Assembly: GCA_963764235.1 (NCBI GenBank)
Contig: CAVXRO010000009.1
Span: 62,001 to 126,000 of the forward strand
DNA: 64,000 nucleotides
Origin: DATFVA01 sp963764235
GTDB taxonomy: Bacteria > Bacteroidota > Ignavibacteria > Ignavibacteriales > Ignavibacteriaceae
Reading direction: 5' to 3'
A model generated the notes under the pieces. It was not told the DNA's origin. It saw only the letters and a list, made by a program, of their open reading frames with translations, and searched no databases. Positions 17,319 to 27,237 of this stretch are shown here, piece after piece (within the stretch, counting starts at the first letter, position 1; each line of letters begins with the position of its first letter). The position numbers and the translations under genes are program-made.

Positions 17319-18986
17319 CTACCAGTAAATTAAGTTCAGAATTATTAAAATGATGAATGAAATAATAGCATAGAATTCAGGTTTCCTGTAAACTGCAGCA
17401 TCCTTGGTAACTGTTTCTTTGGTTAATCCTTTAACGAGACCTACAAGTTCTTCTTTCGGTTTCTTTTTGGTAAAAACGCTGATAATTATAGTGACTGCGA
17501 AACAAATAAGCCAAGCCCACCAGGCACGCCAGAAGTTTGCAGCCATCACGCTGGATGTATCGGACATAGTTATAATGCTCTGGTTGATCCAGTCGAATTT
17601 TACAGCAAGATAGAGAGTAAAGGATGAACCCATACCTGCAACCAGTCCCCAGAAGGCACCGTTAGGCGTTATCCATACTATAAACATCCCGAGCAGCATT
17701 GTTGCGAACAGCGGCGCGTTAACCCAGGAGAAAATTGCCTGCATATAATCCATAATGCTTGGAAAACTTTTTGCCCAATAGGCCGTAACCAGACTTATTG
17801 CCACGCCAGCAACTGTTGCAGCTCTTCCCATCCATAATAGATGCGTATCGGAGGCCTTCCTATTCAATACTGATTTGTAGATATCGTAAGTCCAAACAGT
17901 ATTAAAAGCGCTAATATTCCCAGCCTGGCCCGCCATAAAGCCGGCAAGGAGTGCAGTAATACCCAGTCCTGTTAAACCGGAGGGGTAATATCTGGCAATC
18001 AAAAGAGGGAGCGCCGAATCATAATTCACCTGTCCCCCGTCATTGATCAGAGCGAAGCCACTGTTCGGATCATTTGCAAGGACTATGGCAATAAGACCCG
18101 CTAATATCACTATGAATGGGATCATCATTTTGAAAAATGATGCGAGTATGGGAGTCATACGGGCTGCTCTGAGATCCTTAGCGGAAAACGCCCGTTGCAC
18201 CACAAGAAAATCTGTAGTCCAGTAACCGAAAGAGAGAACAAATCCCAGACCCAGCACGATCCCGCCCCAGGAAACCATCATTCCATTTGTAGATGGATCA
18301 GCTGAATTTGACCAGAGATGATTAAATGATTCGGGCACACGAGCGAATATTTCGTGAACACTTCCTATCTCAACTATTCCCAGTATTGAAACGAGAAACA
18401 GTCCGAACCAGATTAAAAAGAATTGAATAATTTCAGTGAATATAGCTGAGAGCAGACCGCTCAGGGTGACATACACTGCAACCGTAATTGCAGCCATCCA
18501 CATACTGACATCCCAGTTCCATCCCAGAAACGTATGCAGCACGAGTGCCATTGCATAAAGATTTATTCCTGAAACGAGCAAAGTCATAACAGCAAATGCA
18601 ATTCCATTCAGCACCCTGGTCTTCTCGTCAAATCGAAGTTTAAGATACCCTGGCACTGATTTAATTCTGCTGCTGTAATAAAAAGGCATCATATAAATGC
18701 CCAGGAAAAGCATCGCTGGGATAGCTCCTATCCAGTAAAAATGAGCAACATACATTCCGTACTTAAAAGTATTCCCCGTCATTCCCATTAATTCGAGAGC
18801 TCCGAGGTTTGCGGAGAGGAAAGCGAGTCCCGCAACCCAGGAACTATTCCTTCTTCCGGCAAGGAAAAAATCATTTTCGTTTTTTGTGAATTTCTTTAGA
18901 TAAAATCCAATACCGATTACGAAGACGAAGTAGACAGCAATGATAAGCCAGTCTACGAATGATAGTCCGATAGCATTTTCAGGCAT
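17319..18986 (-). CDS. Sodium/glucose-galactose symporter, SSS family
   Basis: A 555-residue inner-membrane transporter of the solute:sodium symporter family, resembling vSGLT. The hydrophobic pattern suggests about 14 helices. Characteristic stretches include the N-terminal FFLAGRRNSSWVAGLAFLSANLGALELMG (the ANLGALELMG part is typical of the SGLT group), a GYWTTDFLVVQRAFSAKD loop and LAGFMAGQAGNISAFNTVWTYDIY. It would bring galactose or glucose in with sodium. Neighbours are galM upstream and a small membrane protein and galK downstream, which supports galactose as substrate. Confidence 0.93.
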   Translation of the reverse strand: MPENAIGLSFVDWLIIAVYFVFVIGIGFYLKKFTKNENDFFLAGRRNSSWVAGLAFLSANLGALELMGMTGNTFKYGMYVAHFYWIGAIPAMLFLGIYMMPFYYSSRIKSVPGYLKLRFDEKTRVLNGIAFAVMTLLVSGINLYAMALVLHTFLGWNWDVSMWMAAITVAVYVTLSGLLSAIFTEIIQFFLIWFGLFLVSILGIVEIGSVHEIFARVPESFNHLWSNSADPSTNGMMVSWGGIVLGLGFVLSFGYWTTDFLVVQRAFSAKDLRAARMTPILASFFKMMIPFIVILAGLIAIVLANDPNSGFALINDGGQVNYDSALPLLIARYYPSGLTGLGITALLAGFMAGQAGNISAFNTVWTYDIYKSVLNRKASDTHLLWMGRAATVAGVAISLVTAYWAKSFPSIMDYMQAIFSWVNAPLFATMLLGMFIVWITPNGAFWGLVAGMGSSFTLYLAVKFDWINQSIITMSDTSSVMAANFWRAWWAWLICFAVTIIISVFTKKKPKEELVGLVKGLTKETVTKDAAVYRKPEFYAIISFIILIILNLIYW

Positions 18987-19032
18987 ACGGTTTACCTTTA
19001 ATTATTGAAGAAAAAAGTATTTCTATTAAAGA

Positions 19033-20007
19033 TCAGATTTCCGGTATTCCCTCCCACAAACTAAATTCAATCTGCCAGTTCCTTTCTGCATTTACTTCAA
19101 GCACAGGACATTCATTTCTTTTAACCGATTCGCTCAGCGAGTCCGGTCTCCCGGTAGTAGGTTCCAATGCAACTGTATAATGTTTTCTCGCTGAACCTAC
19201 GGGCCAGCCGCCAAAACACAGCCATACACCGAGGTAAGGCAGTTTATTATTATCAAAGGAGATAACAATGGACTCATTTTTCCGCGGTCGGTATAAACCT
19301 GCAAACCCGTACCGGAGTGAATCAGTAAATCCTTTTATTGCCACCCCCGTTTCTTTGGCTTTAACATGATAAAAGTTATTGACATCACCATTCTCTCCAG
19401 TCCATGGCATATACTCCCCGTATTTTCCAATTTTGCCATCCGACACCCAGTTTAATAACAATTTATTTATACCGGGCGGCAGTATAATTCTATCTCCTTC
19501 ATCAACAACCAGTAGCGGATGAGCAGACCATATATAATTTAAAGGAAATTCTGAATTATTAATAAGACTGTAGTTTATTATCAAGCTGTTTTCTTTCAAT
19601 GTTATGATTTTCGTAATCCTATAATCAGCCTGAACACCTTCAACAGTAAAAAATATTGAATCATCTAAAAGTTCGTAATCCCAAGTTTTCGACCATAATT
19701 CACCATGATCCGGGTAAAGAATTTTTTTTGTCTCGCTGTTTCGATTCTTAACAATTAATTCAGCAGCTTCAATTGTCGGAAAACATTCATCGAATCCGCT
19801 TGCATCATATAACGAATAATCCGCTCCGTGATAGGCCTGTTTGTATACTTTATCCTTATTCTGGTTCTCAAGTAAAAATTCCGTCCCCGTAGTTTTATTA
19901 ACAAGACTGATCATTTTACTGCCAATCTGCGGCAGAAAGACTGCCTCGACCAAATCATTGCCGATTAATAGACGCTTCAAGCCGTCCAGTGAATACTCCC
20001 TGATCAT
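19033..20007 (-). CDS. galM: Aldose 1-epimerase-like protein (galactose mutarotase)
   Basis: A 324-residue protein of the aldose 1-epimerase superfamily, which interconverts the alpha and beta forms of galactose so that GalK can use it. The fold is visible from IGSKMISLVNKTTGTEFLLE near the N-terminus, a YPDHGELWSKTWDY segment carrying a candidate catalytic histidine near residue 115, and WSAHPLLVVDEGD with another conserved histidine. No signal peptide, so it should act in the cytosol. It is somewhat divergent from classical GalM, so another hexose-type substrate cannot be excluded. Position between galactose transporter and M24 protein supports the call. Confidence 0.8.
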   Translation of the reverse strand: MIREYSLDGLKRLLIGNDLVEAVFLPQIGSKMISLVNKTTGTEFLLENQNKDKVYKQAYHGADYSLYDASGFDECFPTIEAAELIVKNRNSETKKILYPDHGELWSKTWDYELLDDSIFFTVEGVQADYRITKIITLKENSLIINYSLINNSEFPLNYIWSAHPLLVVDEGDRIILPPGINKLLLNWVSDGKIGKYGEYMPWTGENGDVNNFYHVKAKETGVAIKGFTDSLRYGFAGLYRPRKNESIVISFDNNKLPYLGVWLCFGGWPVGSARKHYTVALEPTTGRPDSLSESVKRNECPVLEVNAERNWQIEFSLWEGIPEI

Positions 20008-20017
20008 AGTTCAGCTT

Positions 20018-21325
20018 TCAAGGTTTTATAGTTTCAACTTCCTGTTTAACAATTTCACCCGTTACAGGGTCTTTAATAAGTATTCCCGGTTGAGGATATA
20101 TTTTTCCCTCCAGTTCCACGTTTATCATCGGCCAGTCTTTTGCTTTGGTTAATACTTCCGTACTGTCAGGATGAACCAGGATTGTTTCTTCAACCTTTGC
20201 ACCTGTAATCGTAGGGTTCCACGCAAATGCCTGATTATTATGTACTACTTTATTTATTCCGGGATAAATAACATATTCCCGGTCATTGTAGCCTATTGCT
20301 CCTCCCTGGTGATGTTTTTCCCATTCACCTTCGAAGCCTACACCGGCATACCATTTTTTCATATCCTCCCAAATTGAGGAACAAAGTACCCCGGATTTTG
20401 TAGCTTTTTCGTAGTGAGCATTTACGATTGCCGTTTTATCCAGTTTATTCTTAAGTTCTTCCGGCAAGGGACCAAAATGAACAAACCGTGTAACAGCAAC
20501 CGGCATTCCCCATTTTTCTGCAACGACATTTACCATAGCATAATTCTTAAGAGTATCGCCGAACGGGATTGCATGACGGTAGTTATAAATTCTCTGATCA
20601 ACACCTATCAGCAGAACTGTAGGCAGGATCCCTCGTGATCTTATTTCATCCGCGGTCATTGCTTCAATTTCAAATTCATTCATTCCAGGCATTAACCTTC
20701 TGCAAACACTCGCAACTGCTTCAGTAGTCTGTTCGCATATCCAACGATACCTTATTATCTCAGTCGGCTGCAGCTGATATCTCAAAGGCTGAAACTGTTC
20801 ATCCATTAATACTGTCTCAGGATACTGTGTGTCACTTCCAATCCTTCGGTTTCCGGCAATCTCTGTAATTATTTTTCCTCTTACATCCCTTACCGGATTG
20901 GCTTCATACCAAGGATAGAATTTCAGCTGGTAGCCGAGACCATTCAGACTTTCGTTCATCATTCTGGGTGCCTCGCTGCCATTGGCTATCAAATATTTCT
21001 GCCCATCCTCCATAATAAGAAGCGATGCCGCACCTACATCTTTATTTAAGACAATCTGGGTATTTGCTTTCCCGGCAGTTATCCAGTTTACATTCCTCAC
21101 CTGGGTAAAGAGCATGCCTCCAAGGTTGTTTGATTTCATCCATTTTTTAAGTGTGTCAACTTTGGCATTTATTTCCCGGTTTACTTCTTCATCACTAAGT
21201 AACCGGGATGGATAACCCTTCCATATTAATCTGCTGACTTCTTCACTGTCGTTTTTATTCGAATTCTGACAGGAGATCAGCGAAACCATGATTACCGTTA
21301 TGAGTAAGATGAATATATTTTTCAC
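20018..21325 (-). CDS. Lipoprotein of the M24 (creatinase/prolidase) fold with degenerate metal site
   Basis: A 435-residue exported lipoprotein (lipobox SLISC). I chose a GTG start at 21325 because an excellent AAGGAGG lies 9 bp before it; an ATG at 21355 has no such site. The creatinase-like N-terminal domain covers about residues 45-185 and the M24 pita-bread domain about 190-400. Of five usual metal ligands only the histidine (HHQGGAIG) and the last glutamate (KVEETILV) remain. The two aspartates are N and A (MVNVVAEKWGMPVAVTR) and the other glutamate is N (AFAWNPTITG). It is therefore unlikely to be an ordinary aminopeptidase. Its role in a sugar operon is unknown. Confidence 0.8.
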   Translation of the reverse strand: MKNIFILLITVIMVSLISCQNSNKNDSEEVSRLIWKGYPSRLLSDEEVNREINAKVDTLKKWMKSNNLGGMLFTQVRNVNWITAGKANTQIVLNKDVGAASLLIMEDGQKYLIANGSEAPRMMNESLNGLGYQLKFYPWYEANPVRDVRGKIITEIAGNRRIGSDTQYPETVLMDEQFQPLRYQLQPTEIIRYRWICEQTTEAVASVCRRLMPGMNEFEIEAMTADEIRSRGILPTVLLIGVDQRIYNYRHAIPFGDTLKNYAMVNVVAEKWGMPVAVTRFVHFGPLPEELKNKLDKTAIVNAHYEKATKSGVLCSSIWEDMKKWYAGVGFEGEWEKHHQGGAIGYNDREYVIYPGINKVVHNNQAFAWNPTITGAKVEETILVHPDSTEVLTKAKDWPMINVELEGKIYPQPGILIKDPVTGEIVKQEVETIKP

Positions 21326-21358
21326 TTCTGCATTCCTCCTTAAAATTAAAATCAATGT

Positions 21359-22399
21359 TTATAGCTTTCCGTTTTGCGGTATTCGACAACCGCATGACTT
21401 TCGTATTACGAGTTCTGTTTCGATCGTCAGTTCCTCAACAGTTTCTTCACTATGTTCAATGTGAGCAATCAGCTTCAGTGCTGCAGCTTTTCCAACCTCA
21501 TATGCCGGCTGTCTGACTGTTGTTAGAGGAGTGGACATTAGCTCGGCCCGTATATCATCAGAAAATCCTACAATCGCAAAATCCTCCGGTATTCTATATC
21601 TATTTTCTTTAATAGCCTTCATTGCACCAAATGCAGCCGGATCATTAACTGCGACAATGGCACGCGGTCTATCGCGTTTCGAAAGAGCCAGCAGTTTCAA
21701 CATTGCATTGTATCCTCCCTCTTCCTGAAAACCTGATTCAACAATCAATTTCTTGTTGTATTCGACATTATATGTCCTCAATGCTTTTTTGTAACCGCTC
21801 AGTCTGTCCTTGGCAATGGAAACCGTCAAAGGCCCACGCAAATGTGCAATCTTTTTGTACCCATGTTTAATCAGGTGTTCTGTTACTCTAAAAGCGCTCT
21901 CCTCATCATTTATGCTTACACAACTTGCTCCGATATCATAGACACATCGATCGAAGAAAACCACATGAAGTCCCATATCGATTACCTGGCGGTAAATCTG
22001 ATATTCAGTATCAGATTCAGCAACAGAAGCTAGTATACCATCCACCCTGCGTGAAGCCAGTGTTTCAATTGCTGCGATCTCCCTGTCTGTATCTTCGGCA
22101 GAATGAGTCAGCATAATATTATAACCTGCCTTGTACACAATCTCTTCTATTCCCCTGATAGCATCTGGAAAGAATGAGTGGGTTATCTCGGGTACCACTA
22201 CGCCTATTGTCTGAGTTTTTGCAACAGCAAGACTTTTGGCAATGTGGTTTGGAAAATAACCCAGTTCACGAGCTTTTTTTAATACTGTTTTCCTCGTAGT
22301 CTCATCAACATTCGAGTTATTGTTTAATGCTCGTGAAACTGTCATCATTGAGATGTTCAGAGTCTCGGCAATATTTTTCAGTGTTACCCGTTTAGTCAT
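21359..22399 (-). CDS. LacI-family transcriptional regulator (second, inside the long operon)
   Basis: A 346-residue LacI-type regulator. N-terminal helix-turn-helix (VTLKNIAETLNISMMTVSRAL) and hinge (YFPNHIAKSLA) are followed by the effector-binding domain (FAIVGFSDDIRAELMSTPLTTVRQP). It lies 1 bp after the stop of a glycosidase gene, so it is transcribed with the long operon. The only other perfect LacI-type palindrome I found is at the head of that operon (60225-60242), making negative feedback by this protein the simplest model. Which of the two LacI proteins binds which site is not proven by sequence. Confidence 0.93.
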   Translation of the reverse strand: MTKRVTLKNIAETLNISMMTVSRALNNNSNVDETTRKTVLKKARELGYFPNHIAKSLAVAKTQTIGVVVPEITHSFFPDAIRGIEEIVYKAGYNIMLTHSAEDTDREIAAIETLASRRVDGILASVAESDTEYQIYRQVIDMGLHVVFFDRCVYDIGASCVSINDEESAFRVTEHLIKHGYKKIAHLRGPLTVSIAKDRLSGYKKALRTYNVEYNKKLIVESGFQEEGGYNAMLKLLALSKRDRPRAIVAVNDPAAFGAMKAIKENRYRIPEDFAIVGFSDDIRAELMSTPLTTVRQPAYEVGKAAALKLIAHIEHSEETVEELTIETELVIRKSCGCRIPQNGKL

Positions 22400-22400
22400 T

Positions 22401-23846
22401 TTATTTTTTCTTCAAGAGAATATTAATTTCCTTTTTAACGAAGCCATTACTTTCTTCATCAAAACTTATTTTTATCCGATCCTTTAACAGTTCGCCGCCA
22501 GTGATCTTTTCGATTAAATCAGAATTCCTGACACCGATAAAATATTCCTTTCCTCCCCTCCCTTCGACGTATGTCTTCAGACTGTTTCCGTCCAGCTGCT
22601 GATAAAGAACCTTAAGTGAATTATCAGCGTCGCCCGTAGCTGTTTCAAGCGGAAGAAGAAACAGCTCGGGAGCGGGATTCAATGAGATTTCCAAATTGGC
22701 ATCTTTTTCAAGACTAAATTCAGTTTTAAGAACATAAGCCTGGTCACTTTTCTCAGAGATAAAATCAATTACAGTACCATCAAGCTTAGCAGAGAAGGCG
22801 TTTGTCCCCAATCCGAATGCAGGGGTGAATACTATTTTAACCTTGCCGCTGCCGTTGTTTGATGCAGTTAAATGTAACCTGTCGTCATCTCTTAATAGCC
22901 TAAGGCTGATAATATTTTTTCCGACTTTTATATATCCGACAGAGAGGCTATCCCAGTTAGCCGGAAGACGTGGTGAGAAATAAATTGTTTTGTCAGGGGC
23001 ATCTACATCAAGTCCCGTCAGACCTCTCACAAAAGGTTCGGCAAACCCTGCAGCTGAGAATCCCTGGTCGTGATATGCTTCTGCTAATTTTGTATTAAAA
23101 GTTCCTGAAAAGACTTCTGCTACCTCGCCGGGCCCGTTGTCAAAAAAGTGTTCGGCATTTGCCTGTATCAGCCTGTATGCAGAAAGATTGAAATCAAAAT
23201 TATATTGTCCCCTTACCATAAGGGTCGATATAAAAGGCCAGATTGCCCCGTAATTATAGTTTACCGGGTCGTAAAGCTCTGATTTATTTGAAAGACTCCT
23301 TACTCCCCAATCGGTAACAAGTTCGGAAGAATTCATTTTCTTCAGAGCTTCAACAGAATGATCATAATTTAGTACTTCGAACTTCATACCTGTTGCGGGC
23401 CATGGGGTATTCTCATCAACCTGTTCATCTTTTTCGGTTGCCCCGTAGCTATACATCCCCTTTTCCTCCATCCAGAACTTCTGTTCCATAGCAGACAGGG
23501 CTTTTTTCAGCTGTCCCTCAGCTTGTGATTTCAATTCATCATCCTTTACAGCCTCAGCCATATCTATGATTGATTCAATCCCTTTTGTCCATATGGCTGA
23601 TGTATAAAAGTCGGCATAGATATGTACATATTTTCCAAACTCAAGCGCACCCAGCCCTGCACCTTTAAGATCCATTAGTCCATCGCCGTCGCTATCTTTC
23701 TCAAGACACCAATTATAAGCTTTTTTAATTGATTCCCAGCTAGCTTTTATGAAATCAATATCACCGCTCTGGCGATAATAGTCGCCGATAGCCACGAGAT
23801 TGCCATGGTGTGGTATCGGCATGGTTATATCCATAGTGATAATCAT
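22401..23846 (-). CDS. Six-hairpin glycosidase, C-terminal catalytic part (split by a frameshift)
   Basis: C-terminal part of a secreted (alpha/alpha)6 glycosidase that begins at 25020. The frames join near 23800-23806, where skipping one base gives ADTTPW then NLVAIGDYYRQSGD. The catalytic helical barrel continues with DGLMDLKGAGLGALEFGKYVH, YNYGAIWPFISTLMVRGQY and GPGEVAEVFSGT; a C-terminal beta domain begins near YFSPRLPANWDSL. The sequence resembles amylo-alpha-1,6-glucosidase/GDE-type enzymes and the catalytic half of the protein at 29331-32723. The substrate is not predictable. Apart from the one shift, the reading frame is clean. Confidence 0.8.
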   Translation of the reverse strand: MIITMDITMPIPHHGNLVAIGDYYRQSGDIDFIKASWESIKKAYNWCLEKDSDGDGLMDLKGAGLGALEFGKYVHIYADFYTSAIWTKGIESIIDMAEAVKDDELKSQAEGQLKKALSAMEQKFWMEEKGMYSYGATEKDEQVDENTPWPATGMKFEVLNYDHSVEALKKMNSSELVTDWGVRSLSNKSELYDPVNYNYGAIWPFISTLMVRGQYNFDFNLSAYRLIQANAEHFFDNGPGEVAEVFSGTFNTKLAEAYHDQGFSAAGFAEPFVRGLTGLDVDAPDKTIYFSPRLPANWDSLSVGYIKVGKNIISLRLLRDDDRLHLTASNNGSGKVKIVFTPAFGLGTNAFSAKLDGTVIDFISEKSDQAYVLKTEFSLEKDANLEISLNPAPELFLLPLETATGDADNSLKVLYQQLDGNSLKTYVEGRGGKEYFIGVRNSDLIEKITGGELLKDRIKISFDEESNGFVKKEINILLKKK

Positions 23847-25020
23847 TCCACCAATCTACAATTCCGTCGCTCTGCGAGAGTTCGTGAGCCATTTTGCCGA
23901 TATCTTTATTTACTTCATCAGAATTTTTTTTCCTGATCGGAAAGTTATCCTGTCTCTGCCATTTCTGAGTAAATTTTAGTGCATCCTTTTCGGTTTTAAA
24001 ATCCTGAAAGCTGTTAAATGATAAAGAATTAATGAAACAGTCACCTCCGAAAAACCATGCAAACCCGGGTCGTCCGCCATTACCCGATAGACCGTATCCT
24101 GCAACCATTCCATAGCCCAGGTTCGGGTTTTCAACCATAAGATTATGCAATGCGACTTTACTCCACTCGTATGCCAGATTTAATTTTCTTACGGGTGTGA
24201 TAATGCTTAATGTGGATTCTTTAAGGATCTTATAATGATCGTAATTTTTCTGATAATATTTTTCAGCGTTCTGCCACAGATCATTATAAAGATTTTTCAC
24301 ATCATCAAACTTTGTATTTATACCACCTGCTACTACGATCGGGATGAACGAGTCACTAACTTCATCAGGATTTACCTCAATTTTAAATTGCAGAGGATTA
24401 TCTGCGAACATATGAGCGGGAGGCGCGGACATCTGTTCCCCCGCCGGTGATCCGCAAATGAATAATGCCCTTTGACGGCCTTCTGAAATAATATACCCTT
24501 TTACCTCATCATCCCAATAGCTGTATTGTCCCCCGACTCCTGCAGGCCACTGAGGTTGCATAACCGGAAGAAATCCCGGAACTATTTTCAATGGTGTTGT
24601 TGTGTTTACTTTGAGGAGTATGATTGCTCCCTTCTCCTCCACGGGGACCATAATAATTTCTTTGACCGTGAAAGATTCGTAGGAAAATGTAATCTCAGCG
24701 GCTTCCGGAGTAATAGAAATTGTCCTTACTATATCCTCCGGCTGGATGGGGGTAGTTGAAGAGCCCAAGAAAAATAGAAGCTTAAAATTCCTGAGCGGCT
24801 TCCATGGCCAGACCCACATTTCGAATGTTCCGTCCTTAAATCCCATAAGTGCCGCTTTCCGACCGATCCTGTCAAAGTATTCTGAAGGCTGCGCAGGTAA
24901 AGTAATCTGAATTTTATTACTTTTTAATTCGAATTCCGGTATAAGTCCGTTTTTCCTGTTTTGACCATTTAAATCCAGAATCAGAAGGAAGAGCAAAAAT
25001 ATAGTTAAAATTTGTTTCAT
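23761..25020 (-). CDS. Six-hairpin glycosidase, N-terminal part (frameshifted at about 23803)
   Basis: N-terminal 405 or so residues of the same enzyme. It has a signal peptide (MKQILTIFLLFLLILDLNGQ), a beta-sandwich domain to about residue 250, then the first helices of the catalytic barrel with YGMVAGYGLSGNGGRPGFAWFFGGDCF and the motif VDWWNDYHYGYNHADTTP. The last motif corresponds to the HADTTP loop of GDE-like enzymes. The rebuilt full protein is about 870 residues. Neighbours on both sides are other secreted glycosidase-like genes. Confidence 0.8.
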   Translation of the reverse strand: MKQILTIFLLFLLILDLNGQNRKNGLIPEFELKSNKIQITLPAQPSEYFDRIGRKAALMGFKDGTFEMWVWPWKPLRNFKLLFFLGSSTTPIQPEDIVRTISITPEAAEITFSYESFTVKEIIMVPVEEKGAIILLKVNTTTPLKIVPGFLPVMQPQWPAGVGGQYSYWDDEVKGYIISEGRQRALFICGSPAGEQMSAPPAHMFADNPLQFKIEVNPDEVSDSFIPIVVAGGINTKFDDVKNLYNDLWQNAEKYYQKNYDHYKILKESTLSIITPVRKLNLAYEWSKVALHNLMVENPNLGYGMVAGYGLSGNGGRPGFAWFFGGDCFINSLSFNSFQDFKTEKDALKFTQKWQRQDNFPIRKKNSDEVNKDIGKMAHELSQSDGIVDWWNDYHYGYNHADTTPWQSRGYRRLLSPER

Positions 25021-25036
25021 AATATTCCTTTATCCT

Positions 25037-27199
25037 TTACCTGGATTTTCCGTATTTGTCAATCAAGACCCTTGCCATTATTGAATCCCATATATAATTG
25101 GAAGGACTGTTCATAACATCATTATCCGGACTATAGGACTCCCAGTAATTATGATTTCTTTTTAACTGTGTAACCACAGCAAGAGTCATTTTATCGGACA
25201 ACTCATCGGCAATTTTTTTATACCCGTACTGATTCAGCCCGTCTATTACGAGATAATCCCAGAGCAGCCAGACCGGACCGTTCCATTTGCAGCAGTAGTC
25301 GACATAGGGACTATAAAACTGATCGTCTGCCGATAATGTAGGAACTCCGTATTTACGCCAGAATTCACCGGGGTCGATAAGGTGCTTCACCAGCCTTTCA
25401 GCTCTTTCTTTAGGAGCGACACCGGCCCATAAGGCAAGCAGTCCGATTATCTCTTTATGTTTAAGGTCTCTTGTCAGGAATTTAAATGAATGGTTTTTCT
25501 TATCCACGTGGTAATAAAATCCCGTTGAGTCATCCCACATATATTTGTTGATCAGGCCGGAAATATACCCGGCTTTCGCCGTCCATTTTTTCATCCCGTC
25601 AGTGTCGTCCATAGCATCGGCCATTTTCGCCAGCGACTTTATCTCTTTGACAACCATGAGCGAAAGATCCAGGTCTTCCAGCTCATCGGAGATATCCTCT
25701 TTATCAACATCTAGATGACGTTCCTTTGAAACCTGGAAAACAACGTTATACCAGTCTCTCACATTCTCAATTATACCATACGGTCCCCATTCAAACAATC
25801 CGTCGTGATCAGTATCCCGATTCTCTTCAAGCCATTTAACATATTCCGATCCGGATTGGTAAGCATCCTTGAGAAATACTTTATCTCCACTCACCTTATA
25901 GATTTCCCAGTTCTCCCAGGAGAAGAAGGGAGCAGATGTAGTTGACATATCCTTTCCAAGCTCCTTGCTGTAATGAGGATAATCCTGGAGTCCTCTCGGT
26001 CCATGACGGTAAGCTATCAACCCGTCTTTCCGCTGCTGATCAATATAGACTCTCTGGGAACCTTCAGCAGATAACGGATCCATATATGCATAAGCAAGCA
26101 TGCTTAATGATTCATGCAGTACCTGGTGCCCATGTCCCCAGCCCCACAACGGCTGCCTTGAGAAAACATAAAAGTTATGTTTAGCGGAATCAGTAGGTGG
26201 AAGCATACACCCCCGTACCAGATTGAAGGCTCCTATGTAAACGAGCTTCTCATTTTCGTTCTCAAAGTTTATTACGGGAACCTGTGAAAAAAGTTTAACA
26301 TCTGCATCAACATAAGCCTGAAGGGATTCATCTTTTAATTGGTTGACCTGGTTAATAAGTTCTTCCACGGCCTCTTTCTGATCCTGCCATCCCCTAAAAT
26401 ACCGGACACTAATTTCCTCTCCGGGTTTCAGAATAAACTTATCATGCAAGGAGATAAAATTAACGTAACCGCTATCCTTTAGGTTCAGCGAGTCACTGCG
26501 GTTATCAGAATAATAATCTGTTTTGATATTTACATAAAACTGATCCAGATCTCCTGAATATCCGCCGTACGAATAAGGCTTAAAGTTTCCGCAGAATAAG
26601 TCTCTTGTTTCTGTCGGATAAGGGGCATTTTTATACAGACTGCTTATAAGCCTGTATTTTGATTCGTGATGATTTGTAATATAAGCATCGTCTGCGCTGT
26701 CGTATTTCTTAATAAGCAGAGAATCATTGCCAAGTTCCAGAATGGGGTATACTTCGATCTCGTGAGCGGTATTATCAATATTTTTAACCTGCATGCTTAC
26801 AACAGCAAGTGATGAACTGTAGACGAAAAAAGTCTCCTGAACGTGAACTCCTTTAAATGGTTCATATTCGAGTATCGCCATATCCGGAAAGGAAGCAGTA
26901 ACAACAGGTTTTTTATGATAGTCTTCTATCCGTGTCACTACTACCTGGTTTACCTTCCAGATGCAGTAGAACTTACCTGCCTGGTCACCCGAATAGTTAA
27001 CTGGGTAGCAATCCGAATAATAATCCATCTTATATCCCTTGTCTCCATATAAACGGGATCGTTCCATTGCAGCCGTATAAGTTGTATATAGCGGGTCATC
27101 CGCACCGGCATGGAGCTTAAGATATTCATCTCCAACCTGCAGAGATTGGGAGAATAAATTTACTGTAATTAAAAGCATAAAAATAAAAGTAAACTTCAT
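25037..27199 (-). CDS. Secreted GH63/MGH1-like glycoside hydrolase
   Basis: A 720-residue exported protein. Signal peptide to about residue 18, an N-terminal beta-sandwich (to about 290) and an (alpha/alpha)6 catalytic domain of the mannosylglycerate-hydrolase-like/GH63 clan. Typical stretches are GHGHQVLHESLSMLAYAY, DHDGLFEWGPYGIIENVRD (candidate general-acid aspartate), FWRKYGVPTLSADD, WNGPVWLLWDYLV and YWESYSPDN (candidate base glutamate). It is a paralogue of the genes at 27238 and 35547. It has no C-terminal sorting domain, so it should stay in the periplasm. Family members cleave alpha-glucosides or alpha-mannosides; substrate here is unknown. Confidence 0.85.
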   Translation of the reverse strand: MKFTFIFMLLITVNLFSQSLQVGDEYLKLHAGADDPLYTTYTAAMERSRLYGDKGYKMDYYSDCYPVNYSGDQAGKFYCIWKVNQVVVTRIEDYHKKPVVTASFPDMAILEYEPFKGVHVQETFFVYSSSLAVVSMQVKNIDNTAHEIEVYPILELGNDSLLIKKYDSADDAYITNHHESKYRLISSLYKNAPYPTETRDLFCGNFKPYSYGGYSGDLDQFYVNIKTDYYSDNRSDSLNLKDSGYVNFISLHDKFILKPGEEISVRYFRGWQDQKEAVEELINQVNQLKDESLQAYVDADVKLFSQVPVINFENENEKLVYIGAFNLVRGCMLPPTDSAKHNFYVFSRQPLWGWGHGHQVLHESLSMLAYAYMDPLSAEGSQRVYIDQQRKDGLIAYRHGPRGLQDYPHYSKELGKDMSTTSAPFFSWENWEIYKVSGDKVFLKDAYQSGSEYVKWLEENRDTDHDGLFEWGPYGIIENVRDWYNVVFQVSKERHLDVDKEDISDELEDLDLSLMVVKEIKSLAKMADAMDDTDGMKKWTAKAGYISGLINKYMWDDSTGFYYHVDKKNHSFKFLTRDLKHKEIIGLLALWAGVAPKERAERLVKHLIDPGEFWRKYGVPTLSADDQFYSPYVDYCCKWNGPVWLLWDYLVIDGLNQYGYKKIADELSDKMTLAVVTQLKRNHNYWESYSPDNDVMNSPSNYIWDSIMARVLIDKYGKSR

Positions 27200-27237
27200 T
27201 TCATCCTTTCCGTCAGATTAATTTCTATCCCGGTCAA

